DNA of 64,000 nt. Origin: Lasioglossum baleicum. Taxonomy: Eukaryota > Arthropoda > Insecta > Hymenoptera > Halictidae. The translations under genes and the position numbers were made by a program. The stretch lies in the NCBI RefSeq assembly GCF_051020765.1, contig NC_134939.1, positions 14,377,203-14,441,202 on the forward strand. Direction: 5' to 3'. Below are positions 11,871 through 24,362 of this stretch, in pieces. Every line of letters starts with the position of its first letter. Position 1 is the stretch's first letter. The notes below the pieces were generated by a model. The model worked only from the letters and a program-made list of their open reading frames with translations, had not been told where the DNA came from and did not search any database.

Positions 11871-14261
11871 GCAGCCGATATTATTGTATGTTGACCGTTT
11901 TTGCGTACGATAATATCGAGAACTTGGCGATATTGAGCCTTGAAATGTCGTTCGTCCGAGGATATCTTGATAATTTACCGATAATCAATGATCACGTGTC
12001 CACACTGAAATACTTGACGGGCTGGCGGTAATTGCCGTAGAACCTGAAACAACGCTAATTGTTATCCTGTTATTCGATCCATGGAAAAGGCGGCGTCGTG
12101 TTCGACATTCCGCAGACTGCATTGCAAGGGTAGATAATCAAGCGTCAAGCGTACAATCACACCATGCTTTCGTGATTTCGTATCCCATTTCCTCCTCTGT
12201 CTGGTTCCACGTCGAAGTAACCGGGCTAATGGAAGTCTGTCATGAAATAAACTTGTCCCTACTTATAATACACGCGGCGCGGCGCGGCGCGGCGCGGCGC
12301 GGCGCGGCACCTTCCCCCGTCGTGCTCACAGGGAAGAAGGTATTGTGTATTAACATTGTTCAGCCCCGGGAACGTGTGCAACGCGCGACCTTAATAAACG
12401 CCCGGTATGCCATGATGGGAATCCTTCAAATTCCAGCTTTAATCCGGTTAACGTAAGGAATTCGCGAGAGTAAACAGTTGGTGCGAGCCTTGCGCGTGTT
12501 TTTCTGTAGTAATACTTTGTCCTTTGGGGGGATACGACTAGAAGTTTGCCGGGTCGGTGGCTTTGCCCTTATCTATCGTAAAAGTGTGGAAAACTTACGA
12601 CTTTCCTACGTTATTTCCTTTTTCTTTCCTTTATGCAACGGCGAAGGATGGTAATCAGCAGGGTCTGCGAATTTTATGGGCTTATATTTTTCGTACAGAG
12701 TGTTTGAAAATTATATGTGGCGAATAGTATATGTGACCAAGAGATTCTGCACCTCTGGTTAAAAAGGAGGACGGCAAAATTCACTTTGACTCCTTTTCCA
12801 AGGTGAAAAAGTCCCCGAGGTGAGTTGTTCCGATCATTATTTGTAAAAACGGAGAAGAAACAAATCAATGAAATCATTGCAGGTTTTTCTTAGAAAAAAA
12901 ATGAGAACTTCACAAAATGGCGCAACGCAAGTAACTTTACTACACACTAATTTAAGCTGGAAGTGTCAAAGTTATATTCGTTTCCCGGATACCTACTAGA
13001 AAATTGAATTAAAAAGAACGAGAATACAATAACTGGTACTTGAAAGTTACAGGCAGAGGCAGAGTTAATTAATGCAACTTCGGAACTTCTTCGCTTCAAC
13101 GAACGTTTCAAGTCGTAACTGTCTATGTGCCCACTTTAGTATGTACCATATTATATTTTATTCTACATAGAATATATTCTACAAAATTACCAATACAAAT
13201 TTTCTTTTATATTACTTCGAACGAAGTATTTCTACTATTTTTCATTTGAAATATCTCATATTTCATGTTTAGTTTCATCAATAAAGTGTTTTGGTTTGAA
13301 CAGAAAATAAGATTTTATAGTATATGTTATACGCGCGTGTTTTACATAAAGTCTATTCGAAAATTATCAGTACAAATTTCCTTTCGTATAGCTTCAAAGT
13401 CAACAAATATTTACGCGTTTCTTTTTAAATGAAATACAATATTTGATTCGCTTGTAACCAATACGCATAATTAAGCATTAAAATATAGGTAGCCGTACAA
13501 AAATATAATTTTTCTATTCTCTTCTACGACATTTTTGGAGATAAAGACGTTTTTTAATCACTGTAACTCTAAACGAAATGATACGACGAGGGGTCAAAAA
13601 GAAAATAAGATTGTATATGTCCCACGAGGTGAAAAGAACAACTCTTTTTAAAGACTATTTTGAGACGGACTTTTTATAGTTTATCGAGGCGGTCTCCCGA
13701 AGTCAATGCCTTCGAGTAGTTGATTTTGGACAGACAGGAGTTCACAAAGGATGTGTATTCATGTAAATGCATATGTATGTAAGAAGGTATGTATATGCGG
13801 CGCGGCGAGGAACGGCCTGGCCGGCCGCGGTCGTGGCCGTCTGGCGTTTGCACGGCGTATTATAGAGGACAGTGAAGATACCCATAGATATGGTATTTTA
13901 TATTCCTCCCCATGTCTCGATCCGTCTGGGCTGGACATAAGCGAACTTGTCTGTAGATCGTGTGTAGATAGTTGTAGACTTTCGAAACGGTATTGTCTCG
14001 TCGATAGAGTAAGATGTGTTATTCATCAGCGTTTAAACCTAGACCTTGCACTTTCTTTACAAGTTTTTTGAATGATTGTCATGGCGGTATCATTCCTTTG
14101 AACGTCAATTTCCACTTATTGACAGAAGAAATTCAAATACGAGACCCTTCGATAATATTATATTTATTTAAGCTTTCCGACGTCACCTGCTCGATGCGAT
14201 GGTACACGTTTGTGCTGTGTTCGTATTTGACTGTAGGACCACGATTAACGCTGTATTTACG
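11871..14261. other. Non-coding stretch with GC pentamer microsatellite
   Basis: Contains a (GGCGC)n array at about 12275-12307, roughly seven units, inside otherwise mixed DNA, and a short GC-rich patch near 13800-13850. Open frames of up to 106 codons run through these tracts but show no domain. No gene recognised. Confidence 0.4.
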
Positions 14262-14700
14262 GAACATTTTTATTAAAAAAGAAATTAAACTGAATCCGAA
14301 AAACCGCACTAAAGTGTATGAAATAATTTCCATTTAATTGATGTGAATACACACGAACTTAAATAAAATACAATCTTTTCGAAGGGGTGGCGAAAATTAA
14401 AAATTTTCCAATTGACAAATGTTGCTGATTATGATTTCATTGGAACATGATGGACTTGGAAATCAGTAGGTGGGGAGAGGAGATACATTAATATGTGAAA
14501 GCATGTAGAAGAATTGAAGGATTTTCGTAATTTCCAGTGTCGAAAATTTTCAATTTTGCGCCGCCTGCGGAAAGATTGTATTTTATTTAAGTGCGTGTGT
14601 ATATTCACATAAATTAAATGGAAATTATTTCATACTTCTCAGTGCGTTTTTTCGGAGTCGGTATTAATTTTTGTTAATAAAATTTTTTATTTCACATTTT
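14262..14700. mobile_element. Fold-back element, long inverted arms
   Basis: The left arm (about 14279-14378) and right arm (about 14571-14663) are reverse complements over roughly 90-100 bp, for example GAAATAATTTCCATTTAATT against AATTAAATGGAAATTATTTC. Spacer of about 190 bp. No open frame. The exact ends and target duplication are unclear. Confidence 0.6.
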
Positions 14701-15875
14701 TTAGTGGAACGAGCTGAATTTGTAGAACACCATAGGATGGTTTTTCGGTGTTATTGGTTATTTGTTTACCAATCGGGAGACAGACCCCACAAAATGCAGA
14801 AGGTTTCATAATTGAAATAATTCATTTTTCGTAAATAAAATCGTAAGGAATAAAAAAATGCAACAATGCAACAAAAAAGGCACGTACAGATCGAATTGAG
14901 TAACCTCCTCCTTTTTCGAAGTCGGTTAAAAACATCTCCACCGATGATATTTACAGAAAATAGAAGATTAATCGTTTTCGTATTAATCGAGACTCGCCGG
15001 ATGATCGAGAACTGTACAGAAAAACTAAAAATGTAATTTATATACAGAACAGGTATTCCATCCGACAGGAAATGCATTCTTCCTTACGATACGGTGCGGT
15101 GCGGTGGCGGGAGAATTTATGTTACATACATAGCTGCATCGCTAACTACTGGTTTCATACCATAATATATTTTTCTACAATGTGAAATGATGGAAAATAT
15201 ATATATAAAATAATTTAACTTAAATACATTTTAGTTATCAAGTAAACAGAAAATTTTTATTTTCACGATTTTTTCGAAAATTTCTTCATTTTGTAAAGCA
15301 AATTCATAAATGTTTCACGACATCAATACCATACACTATTAATGATTTTTCCAATGCACTGTACCAAATAATTCAGAGGCGAAAATCAAGTTCGATGCAC
15401 GTTTTTGATGAAAAACATTTTCATTTGTGGCTTCTCGGACGCTCTTGATTCATTTTAAATGTTTGTTTATTTTAAAAAAATCCATGAAACCAGTTCGTAT
15501 ATACCTCACCCATGAAACCTTTCTATAATTCATTCGAGCAATTATTTGTGAGGTTAAAATACATTTCATTTTGTATTGATACAATTGTATACGTTTACAT
15601 TTGAAATAATTACTTCCAAATGCAATGATTAAAATGTATTACTACATACATTTGTAGCATAAAGAAACTAAACATTGAAACACGTTATTGAATGTAACAG
15701 TCAATGTTGTATTTCGTTACTTTAATAAACAAAGAGTAATCAATTTCTTGATTATTTGACAGTGTTGAGAATGTCATATTCCTGCATTCGAGAACGTTTA
15801 ATTACGGTTATTACCATTTCCGCAATAAATAAACTGTATAACCGAATTTAGATTGTAGATATGGATGTGTAATTA
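14701..15875. other. AT-rich stretch, nothing seen
   Basis: AT-rich, with no long open frame or clear repeat beyond a short GGTGCGGTGCGGTGGC patch near 15090. Treated as intron. Confidence 0.4.
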
Positions 15876-16542
15876 TAGTAAGGAGCATAACTGATTGAAC
15901 ACACTTTAAATCAGAATAACTTTTTTTATAAATGGACCAAACGACTTCAATTTCTCTGTAAGGCTAGAAGAATTAGTTTAGTAGATGACGTCTAAAAAAT
16001 ATTTTGAAACAATGCATTTGGTCGGAATTGCGAGAAAAAAATAGTAAAAATTGATTTTTACAACTGTTTTAGCTTTGCCAATAACGAAAATTTAAAAGAT
16101 GTGTTATTCAACTCGTATAAATGATATACGCTCTGCAAATTTCATTGGAATTTTTTAATTGGTTTCCGAGCTATAAACGATCAGAAGTGGTAAAAAGGTC
16201 GAAAATATGGAAAAATTGCAATTTTTACCACTTTTGATCGTTTATAGCTCGTAAACCAATTAACCAATTTCAATGAAATATTCAGAGAGTATATCATTTA
16301 TACGAGTTGACCAAACACATCTTTCAAATTTTCGTTATTAGCCCAGCTAAAAAAGTAGCAAAAATCAATTTTTACTATTTTTTCGCAATTCCGACCAAAT
16401 GCATTGTTTCAAAATATTTTTTAGACGTCATTTACTAAACTAATTGTTCTAGCCTTACAGAGAAATTGAAGCCGGTTTGGTCCATTCATAAAAAAGGTAT
16501 TCTGATGTAAAGTGTGTTGAATCAGTTATGCTCGTTAGTGAA
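15876..16542. mobile_element. Long fold-back MITE, Tc1-like ends, copy 1
   Basis: About 667 bp, nearly fully palindromic. The left end reads TAGTAAGGAGCATAACTGAT and the right end is its worn complement; inner blocks such as AAATGCATTGTTTCAAAATA on the right mirror the left arm. The centre is a dense hairpin around 16190-16230. A second copy lies at 39426-40080. The end sequence is shared with the truncated Tc1-like element at 50084, which suggests the mobilising enzyme. The terminal bases here have decayed and the right TA is not intact. Confidence 0.75.
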
Positions 16543-19084
16543 TGTTCTTTCATACTTTTATTTACATTATTTATGTATTGATGCCGTAGACACTGGCGTA
16601 GACCACGTTTGGTTTATTTGAGGATGCCGATTGAGGAGCAGTTCAAACAAGTGTTCTCGTTCTTTTATATTTTTGATACACGTGTAATTTGTAGTTTCTC
16701 TCTTCCGCTTCGCGTTCTTTACAAATGTACGTCCAATAGAGTATTTATTTGCCAGCTAACAGTGTCTACAATGTTTACAATATTTGCACTACCAACATTT
16801 AATTTGTCCGATCGAGTACCTCTTTTCCTCGGCAGTGAAACATTTCGATGAAAGCTGTTCAAATACATACTGCAGGTTCCCACGGTGAATCTTTTCGAAG
16901 TTCGCCTCGTTCGGTTAAAGTTTTGAACGATAAATGACACACGCGATCCTAGGACAAATTATTTCCGCGGAAAGAGTTTTGCAATCGATTTAACGGGTCA
17001 TCAAAGCCCCGGGCGCGGGCGTCGCGCCGGGCGGAGGAAAATGTCACGCAACGCGAGCGTCGGGCGTCGCTCGTGCAAAGGAAGTTTCAGTATCGAGCTC
17101 ATCTTTCGTTCGTATTAGAATTCCGTCCGGTTTTCTAGCCGCGATTACACTGGTCACGGGTATGAACTTCGCTGGGGCGAGATCACGTTACATCGTTCCA
17201 ACAACCATACGCGTTTCCCGACAATTATTTCCCGGAGAAAGTTTCCGGAAGGGGATGAATCTTTTCGTATCTCCCCTAACCAGCGAGATTGTCCCTGTAC
17301 ACTGCCACGATACCGTACGTTTCAGAACAACGAGGGGAGGAAACTTGGCGAATATTTCACGCGGTGGCTTGAAAAATTACATCGCTCCTCTTATTTGAAA
17401 AATGTGTCTGCGGTGAATGCTTAATGTGTTGTTCGAAATAGAAGACATCTCTAATGCTCGGAGATGTCTTCGCAATTCACTGGTTTCCAGTTTTTTTCAT
17501 ACATGTTCGCATAGTCCGGAAAATCTGTAAATAAACAACGGTTACGATGAGAAACAACTAACAGAATAATATAAACGTGATACTCTGTAAACTTCAGTAT
17601 GAAATCGGCAAAAATTCGAAAATAATTTACTATCATGTGTGCTACATATTGAGTAGAACGTTCATGAGTTTCTTTGTCATTTTTTGTTGAGCAAACTAGA
17701 AGAAATAATTCATTAAACCGTGCTCACTGAAATTGGCACAGACGAGGCAGAGGATTTTCTTTAAAAATAAATTTCCGACTGCTCCTAATATAAATTACGT
17801 ACATTGTCCAGATATTGAAGTATTAAGCTTAAGAAAATATTATTTCTAATTGCCAATATTTTCTATTTAATCACAGAATACAAAATAATTACGAAAATAG
17901 TACAATTTCTCCTAAACTGATCGCAAATGTATGAATGCGCCATTTCGACAAAACTGTGTAGAATTATACCTTGAATTTTCTGTTGGACGTAACGTAATTT
18001 TAAGGGGCGTACTTCTCCAATTGCTGAAAATTACAAACAAATTAAGCTTTGAGAAATTTAATTGGAATGCCTGGAATACTCCCTCTCCTATTCAGCTCGA
18101 ACTGTTTGTGGGTTTGGAAATGTGTGTGTATTCATCCTCCTCAATTCTGTAACCCATAAAGCTTTCATCCAATATTGAATATGTATACATCTATACAGCC
18201 CTCCGTGTTCTTTAATATCGTTTATGACTATTCCTTTTCATCCCTCCGAATACATTTTTATCCAGAAAAAAAATATGAATACAGACCGATATACCCTTTT
18301 ATGTATTTTCCCGTGTCTGGAAACGCTGCGGTTAGCTTCTACACGTTTTACTAATAATTATCAATTACAAGCAAACTTCTATCTCCGAACCAGTTAAAAG
18401 TGGTTTAGAAACAATGATATTTAATTATTATTATTTATTTATTGCTTCAAATAAAAAGGTTTGTGTATCGTATGCAATACCTAAACAGTTTTGATATAGT
18501 AAAGAATACAATTGTTAATATTTAATGTAGTATTTCTTTTTTACCGACTAACAAGACCATTACTTTGTTCAAAAATTTAGAAATAGTTCTCGGAAAGTAG
18601 AACGTTAAAAATAAAATTTATACACACACACGCAACATAGAATTTTAGTAAATTCAATAAATGGCCTTATTTTTAACCAACTTTTTTTTAGTTAATTTAG
18701 TGCACTGTTAGTTCAAATTGGGAAATAAACTTAAAATTTGGATTTAGATTCATGCTTATCGAGTTTCAAAGATACTTTTTTACGTACAAAAAGCTGCAAT
18801 GTTTTAAAGCTTCGAGATTCTGACAAAATTATACTATTTTTGTACTGATCATTTCAGCATCAGGGTAAACTGATACCCCGACAGTTCAATTAACGAGTAT
18901 TTAGGTTATATTCAGAATAACGGAAATTGTATTGGAGAATATGTCCGATATAAAATTATCTGCAAAATCCCATGTATGTGTATCCCTAAATTGATGTGTC
19001 AATTTATCCCTAAATTTATGTCAGAGTTTTCAACCGTTCTTCTCGTTTTCAATAATCCAGCTCAATATAGAAGTATGTTATAAG
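16543..19084. other. Non-coding stretch with GC island and small hairpin
   Basis: A GC-rich patch lies at about 16970-17400. At 17443-17473 there is a perfect 11-bp stem, GAAGACATCTC paired with GAGATGTCTTC, with a 9-base loop. Frames of 60-80 codons have no recognised domain. Confidence 0.35.
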
Positions 19085-19285
19085 TAGATCGCGGATTTTA
19101 TGCATTTATAACAAAAATGAGTACGCACAATTTAAAACAGTGGAGGTATTAAAAAGATTTATGGCCACCAGTGTATTCGGTTCAATTTAATAAGATAATT
19201 AAAAGAAGAGTGACATTTTTATTTGGCTCCTGTGTCTTCCAATCAACGCAAACATTTTTTATTTTGCATAAAGATCCGCAGTCTA
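19085..19285. mobile_element. TAGACTGCGG-family MITE, diverged ends
   Basis: A 201-bp copy. The left end is TAGATCGCGGATTTTATGCA and the right end AAGATCCGCAGTCTA. The interior is in the opposite orientation to the 35972 copy (it shares the GTACGCACAATTTAAAACAG type of interior). The flanking octamers GTTATAAG and ATTATTAC match at only about 5 of 8 bases, so the insertion is old. Confidence 0.7.
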
Positions 19286-20550
19286 ATTATTACTGTATTA
19301 ACACGGTCGTCGCCCAGCGTGAATTGGTCGAGTTTCTCACGAGACCCAAATCCAATAATAGTCGGAGCGCAAGAACGTAAACAGAGCGATTAGCTCTAGC
19401 AATAGTTCTTTCTGTATTCTGTAATATACTCGCGAAGAAATAAATTTGTAGTATAATGGCTCATGGACGCGTCGTTACAATCTTAACAATCATGAATTAA
19501 AAATATTAGAACGCGTCACTTTGACGGGTCCCGTAAACCTAGTGTGAAGAACGTCTTTCACAAAACTATTTCTTCTGCAATAACCGGGTATTTGATGCTG
19601 ATCCTAAATCGCGGCTTCGATCGGCACTCGATTATGACTCACCTGCATGCGATGGCCGTCGGTGTAGGTGGCAACAACGGAAGAGAACGTGGAAGAGAGA
19701 GAGAAGAGGGGGAGTGAAGAGGATCAAGGGGGAAGAAGGAAGTGAAGAAGAGGTTCTAAACGAATCACCGACGGAACACGTAAAAACTATCGTATTACCG
19801 GCGAACAGTAAGATTTCACGTGGGTATCCCTGTTAATGACGAGCACGTTGCTCCATTACACCGGTGTCGGTCTCGTTCATTCACCCCGGTGCTGTCTCGA
19901 TATCGAAATCGCGTTATCGATACCGCTGCCACCACCGCCGCCGCCACCGCGCCGCTGCCACCCTCGCCGCTCTGATTTCGTGGTAACATCGATCCGCGCA
20001 TCGATTGTTCTTCGGACCACCCTGCTAGTATGCAAACGAGCAGGATATCGCCCAGTCACAGGATTTCCCCGAGTAGTTCACTTGCATTTTTCTTCTTGCA
20101 CCGGTGCGGCGCGGCGCGGCGATCGTGTAACGAGAAAGTTCTGATTCCGTGGCACTAGTCATTATCAGTCATCATTTCGTGCACTCTATGCAGAATAATT
20201 ATTTCCACCTTCCCCCTCGGCGCCGCACCGCATCGATGCCTCGCAGCTCGCTGGCTAAATGTACCAACTGCACTGGCACACCGGAAACTTTCTGACAGTG
20301 GGAACAGTTTCGCCGATCCGTTTCGTTGCAAGCTGGGAGGACGACTTTTTCAACGGTTTACACGGTTCAACATTTAAACACAATTTAGAGTACAGGAATT
20401 CCGAACGTTCTCACCGACAACTAAGGATAACATACATAGAGGGAAGCTTAATGCAGGCGAATACGTGAAAACTACGAAAACCATGAATCGATTATATTCG
20501 GTACAGTAAACTCGATCGAAAACTTGTTTTATTGTACACATACGTATGTA
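19286..20550. other. GC-rich stretch, no gene seen
   Basis: Purine-rich block at about 19675-19750 and a CpG-rich block at 19820-20260 with CCGCC/CACC runs. Overlapping frames on both strands are Pro/Gly/Arg-rich and look compositional. Confidence 0.35.
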
Positions 20551-20767
20551 TTAGGTTGTCCCAAAAGTTCCTTCCGGAATGTACTCTTTTAATATTGCTA
20601 AATAAATATTAGGTTGTCCCAAAAAGTTGGTTTTCGATTCATGCACATAATGCAAATTCATGTGTTAGGAAGTACTAATACATCAACGTAAAGATTATCG
20701 CATTGTTTGTATTTATTTAGCAACATTAACGGAACACATTCCGGAAGGAACTTTTGGGACAACCTAA
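20551..20767. mobile_element. Mariner-type MITE with second end nested
   Basis: Flanked by TA on both sides (20549-20550 and 20768-20769). The outer inverted ends are TTAGGTTGTCCCAAAAGTTC and its complement, and they continue as arms of nearly 60 bp. A second mariner-like end, TTAGGTTGTCCCAAAAAGTT, begins at 20609 after another TA, so either one element inserted into another or the inside is rearranged. No transposase remains. Confidence 0.8.
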
Positions 20768-21654
20768 TATTTTACATGGCAGTAAACTTACAATAAGTAC
20801 CAACAAATTGTTCGAAGAGTATGTTCACTTACTGCTGCAGATAATACACACGTAACAGTCTTTTTAAACAATTTTTTTTTAACGAGGATTCTCTCTCTTA
20901 AAATGTTGGCGATATTGTCCGGAGGAAGTTAAATCCTGAGACGCGTCTACTTGGTCGAAGTTATCGACCGCCTCCTTTCGTTCCACGAAGGTGAACAAGA
21001 CAGTGAGAGACAACGCGGAGGAGGCGGAAGATCATCTTGCGTGTTGCGTCGGTACACCGTCTCCGGGCGTGGGAGGCCAAGGAAAGAGGCGCACCGAGCC
21101 TCGTAATATGCGAGCTAAACCAATGCGTTTTAACAGGCTGCCATGCTATCCTCTAATGCCCTTGCAATTGCATAAGAATCGCGAGCACTATGCGCGCGCG
21201 AATGCCAATAGACCGGCCTACGAAACCCCGGGTTGTATACAATGACTCATGAAAGCATTCAAACGTTCCTAATCGAATGCGTTATGGATCACGACTTCTA
21301 TAGTCGGGATGTCAGGAACACAACGGACACCGTATTATTGTAATTTGTTCGTTTTTATTTGGTAGATAACGTAGATGAAATTTCCTGCGTATAGTACATC
21401 GTAAAAACGCTGTTTCCCTTTATTTGATTCAGTTGATAAAATCAACCCTTTGCGCTCGGAGCTATTTTATCTCGAAACTCGAAAATGAAACATCTCTTCC
21501 AACCCAGAATAATTCTATTCCATATGATTCTTTTTCATTTTATGGATATGAAATTGATACAATGTAATACCTCGTGCAATATCTAAATGTTTAGCAATTG
21601 GTTAGACCCCAACGTACATATTTAATAAATTAAATGTGATCATCGATCGTAATT
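20768..21654. other. Non-coding stretch with piggyBac-type end fragment
   Basis: CpG-rich from 20940 to 21245, with a frame of 84 codons that has no recognised domain. At about 21435-21540 there is a fragment starting CCCTTTGCGCTCGGAGC, the same family as the reverse-oriented end at 50580-50684 that abuts TTAA. Both look like remnants of one piggyBac-type MITE family. Confidence 0.5.
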
Positions 21655-21830
21655 TTGGTAATCAAATTGCGATGATCTCGGCGCACATGTTCGATCAAGT
21701 TGAAACACAGCAATTTTGCAAATTAATTAGAACATCAGGATCGAAACGTAGAGTTTCGAATTAATTTGCAAAATTGCTGTGTTTCATCGCGATCGAACCT
21801 GTCCACCGAGATCATCACAATTTGAATACA
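21655..21830. repeat. Repeat family R, palindromic copy
   Basis: Two half-copies face each other. ATTGCGATGATCTCGGCGCA at the left pairs with the right-hand block ending CACCGAGATCATCACAATTT, and AGCAATTTTGCAAATTAAT at the left pairs with ATTAATTTGCAAAATTGCT at the right. Arms of about 75 bp, short centre. The boxes are those of the other family R copies, here arranged as a fold-back. Confidence 0.7.
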
Positions 21831-23219
21831 TATTTAATAATCTAAACAATATTTTTAGAACATTTAGAAAGCAACACAAACCTTGTATGTACATACATGC
21901 CAATTTCGATTTTCTAATCCGGGTCACTGTGTCTTTCATTCACTCTGTTTCGGAAAAAACAAAGAACTTTTTCGAAATTAACTGAAGGGTATAACGAGAA
22001 ATAATTCACTTATAGTAAACGAACGTATCGTACAACGTAGACGTAAAAGGTTTAGAGAGAATGGAAAAGGAAAGGATAAAGGACACCGAAATAAAAAAAG
22101 AAATTGACGAAGACCTAAAGCGACGCGACGTTTCGACACCCACGCGTGCCGTCTTAATTACGACAGGCCTGACGGCCGGTTTTACGATTACACCAGTTCG
22201 AGTGGTTCCAGTGCCGGCTTATTTCCCTTTATAGCCAACGTGAAAAAGTAATTAGAACGTTGAGCCGCAGAAGCTTGATGAGAGATGCGAACGATAACCT
22301 GAATGACGATCATGTATGGAAATGTTTCTGCCATTGCTGAATCGGGATCAACGCTTATTGCCTTGCCATTTTGCCTTGCAATTAGTTGCATGTGTGTGAT
22401 TAACGAGCATCGAATTCGCCTTGTAACGAATATCTCATAGAACGTACAAAACAGCTTATTATTTCCATCGTGACGGAATATTAACAAGACGCTTTTTAGA
22501 GTAAACTCGTAGATTCGCAAGCTCCATTGCAGAACGAATTAAACATCGCAACATTTCACGGTGTTATGTGGAATATTCCTGTAGCTGCTCAAATTGAATA
22601 CTGAAACGAAGATTTACAGGTGCAAATTAATTATTTTATTTAACTATCACTGTACTAAAATTGTTCATTACTAATATATAGGTTGAGCTATTTAAAAAAA
22701 GACTACCTGAAGATATTTCTGGAAATATCCCTCGGGAACTAATAATTTTTTGCCACGATACCACAATAATTTGTTACATAGAATCAACAGAGAGATCGAA
22801 CAATAGAATATTTGTATTCAGAACCAGAGTTGTGCTAATTTAAATACATTGCGATTGAATTACGTAATTGAATTTCATTGTATTTTATATGCACAGTATT
22901 AATTGAATTGCTAATTACGCGAATCATCGTTGTAATCGAGAAATACAACGTAATTGAAATATAATACACATACAATATACATTATTATTAACGTGTACAT
23001 TACTCGCTTAATGTGAACGATATCTTTCATTTTTATCCGTGTTCCTTTCGTTTCGCATTCACAGACAACTCAATCTTATGTTTATGAGAATGAATTATGT
23101 TTATGGAAATGCAGCGATCTTAGTGACAAGACGTTTGAGCAACGAGTATTCATTAAAATTCATTTAAAACTTGCCGAGAATTGCCATCAGTGAATATGCA
23201 TAATCGCACAAGTGATTAG
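21831..23219. other. AT-rich intronic stretch, nothing seen
   Basis: No recognised coding exon. The frames present (up to 110 codons, minus strand, 22188-22520) have no domain I know. Treated as intron. Confidence 0.4.
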
Positions 23220-23424
23220 TAGACTGCGGATCTTTATGCAAAATAAAACCTTTCACCCTGAATTGCAACAAGCTGGGATGAAATAAATATTTAATTTCTT
23301 GCTGAATATGTTTAATAGGTTGAAAATGATATATGGGGTAGTATGTTTAAATTCTTCAAATATTTTTACTGTCATAAATTAGAGCTACCCATTTTTATCA
23401 TAGATGCATAAAATCCGCAGTCTA
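23220..23424. mobile_element. TAGACTGCGG-family MITE, complete, near exon
   Basis: A 205-bp copy with perfect 8-bp target duplications GTGATTAG at 23212-23219 and 23425-23432. The left end is TAGACTGCGGATCTTTATGC; the right end finishes CCGCAGTCTA. A further right-end fragment, finishing at 23552 and followed by GTGATTGC, lies between this copy and the glypican exon that starts at 23672, so the family has contributed intron sequence to within about 120 bp of a splice acceptor. Confidence 0.9.
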
Positions 23425-23671
23425 GTGATTAGTGCCACAATAATAATATTATGTAAAATACCGATACCGCTATAAAAATCAATTTATATTTTGCTCCAGT
23501 TTGTTGCAACTGAGGTAGAGAATATTGAGTTTGCATAAATATCCGCAGTCTAGTGATTGCAATCGGTCGCTGGTTACCGATACCGTTGCAATCGAAAAGT
23601 TCGCGCGTCATCGGTGACTGTTGCTGTTCGTCTGGGAGCCGGAAAACTGAAAAAGCTGTTACCTGTTACAG

Positions 23672-23952
23672 GTGAGAAAAGTGTGCGGTCGTCCGGAACT
23701 GCAGCCGAAGAACGAAGGAACCGTTACGCCTTCGGATCCAGCTGCAACAGAGAAATTGGCGGCGGGCAGCCTCGAGATGCACGCAGCTGCGACTCCTGTC
23801 ACGCATAGAACATTACCGACGCAGTTGCACGTGCAGCTGGGTAATTTCTTGGCCAGTGTCGTCCGGTCTCGGACCTTCTATGGTACTCTGGCCGACACGA
23901 TCTGCGAGGAATATCCCGACAAACGATGTTGGAATGGCGAGCACGTCGGAGA
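23672..23952 (+). CDS. dally: Glypican (dally-type), core-domain exon with CWNG
   Basis: Internal exon of a glypican, a cell-surface heparan sulphate proteoglycan core protein. It opens after the acceptor TTACCTGTTACAG and ends before the donor GTGAGT, leaving split-codon phase 2. The translation runs from VRKVCGRPELQPKNEG through QLGNFLASVVRSRTFYGTL and ADTICEEYPDKRCWNGEHVG. The FYG-LADTIC segment followed by CWNG is diagnostic of glypicans: it lies at the C-terminal end of the cysteine-rich core, and the cysteines in VCG, TICEE and RCWNG should form core disulphides. The split codon joins exactly to the next exon to read GEYIKV. The N-terminal signal peptide and most of the 14-cysteine core, about 350 residues in the family, are not in this window. 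The entry frame (phase 0) is read from the sequence; an acceptor a few bases away cannot be excluded. Confidence 0.9.
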
Positions 23953-24362
23953 GTGAGTACACTTGCCATTTTATCCCGCGGTTTCCAACAAACTGCCGGT
24001 AGTCCGTAAATTATCGCGACGAAAGCCTGAGCCGGTGCCCATACGTTTAAGCTTTTCGCGAGCGGAAGTATTAAAATCATATTCAAATACGTACCAGACT
24101 TTTACGAGCCGCGATGCTTTTAACGCCCCGCCTACTCTCCTTGGGAAAACTTTGCTCGAACCATGCACGACGACGACGCGTCGTCGACCGTCTCCTACAT
24201 ACTGAATTTTTCGAAGAATTCCGGACACAGAATCGCAAAGCGTATTCCCGTCCGAGAGGCGTTGCAAAAATGAATCTTTAAGTCTCGGATATACGAACAT
24301 TCTGGCACATACTGGGTCGAACCCGGAACGTTCGTTTCAAATATACGAAATTCACGGAAAGG
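23953..24362 (+). other. Start of 25.7-kb intron
   Basis: A donor GTGAGT opens the large intron that ends at 49697. The first 350 bp remain CpG-rich, and frames on both strands cross it without domain similarity. Everything from here to 49697 that is not listed separately is intron. Confidence 0.6.

Noticed and set aside
1..23671. Upstream glypican exons (signal peptide, N-terminal cysteine core)
   Set aside because: No frame here shows the expected cysteine pattern with splice sites, so these exons are probably left of the window; a small exon could have been missed.
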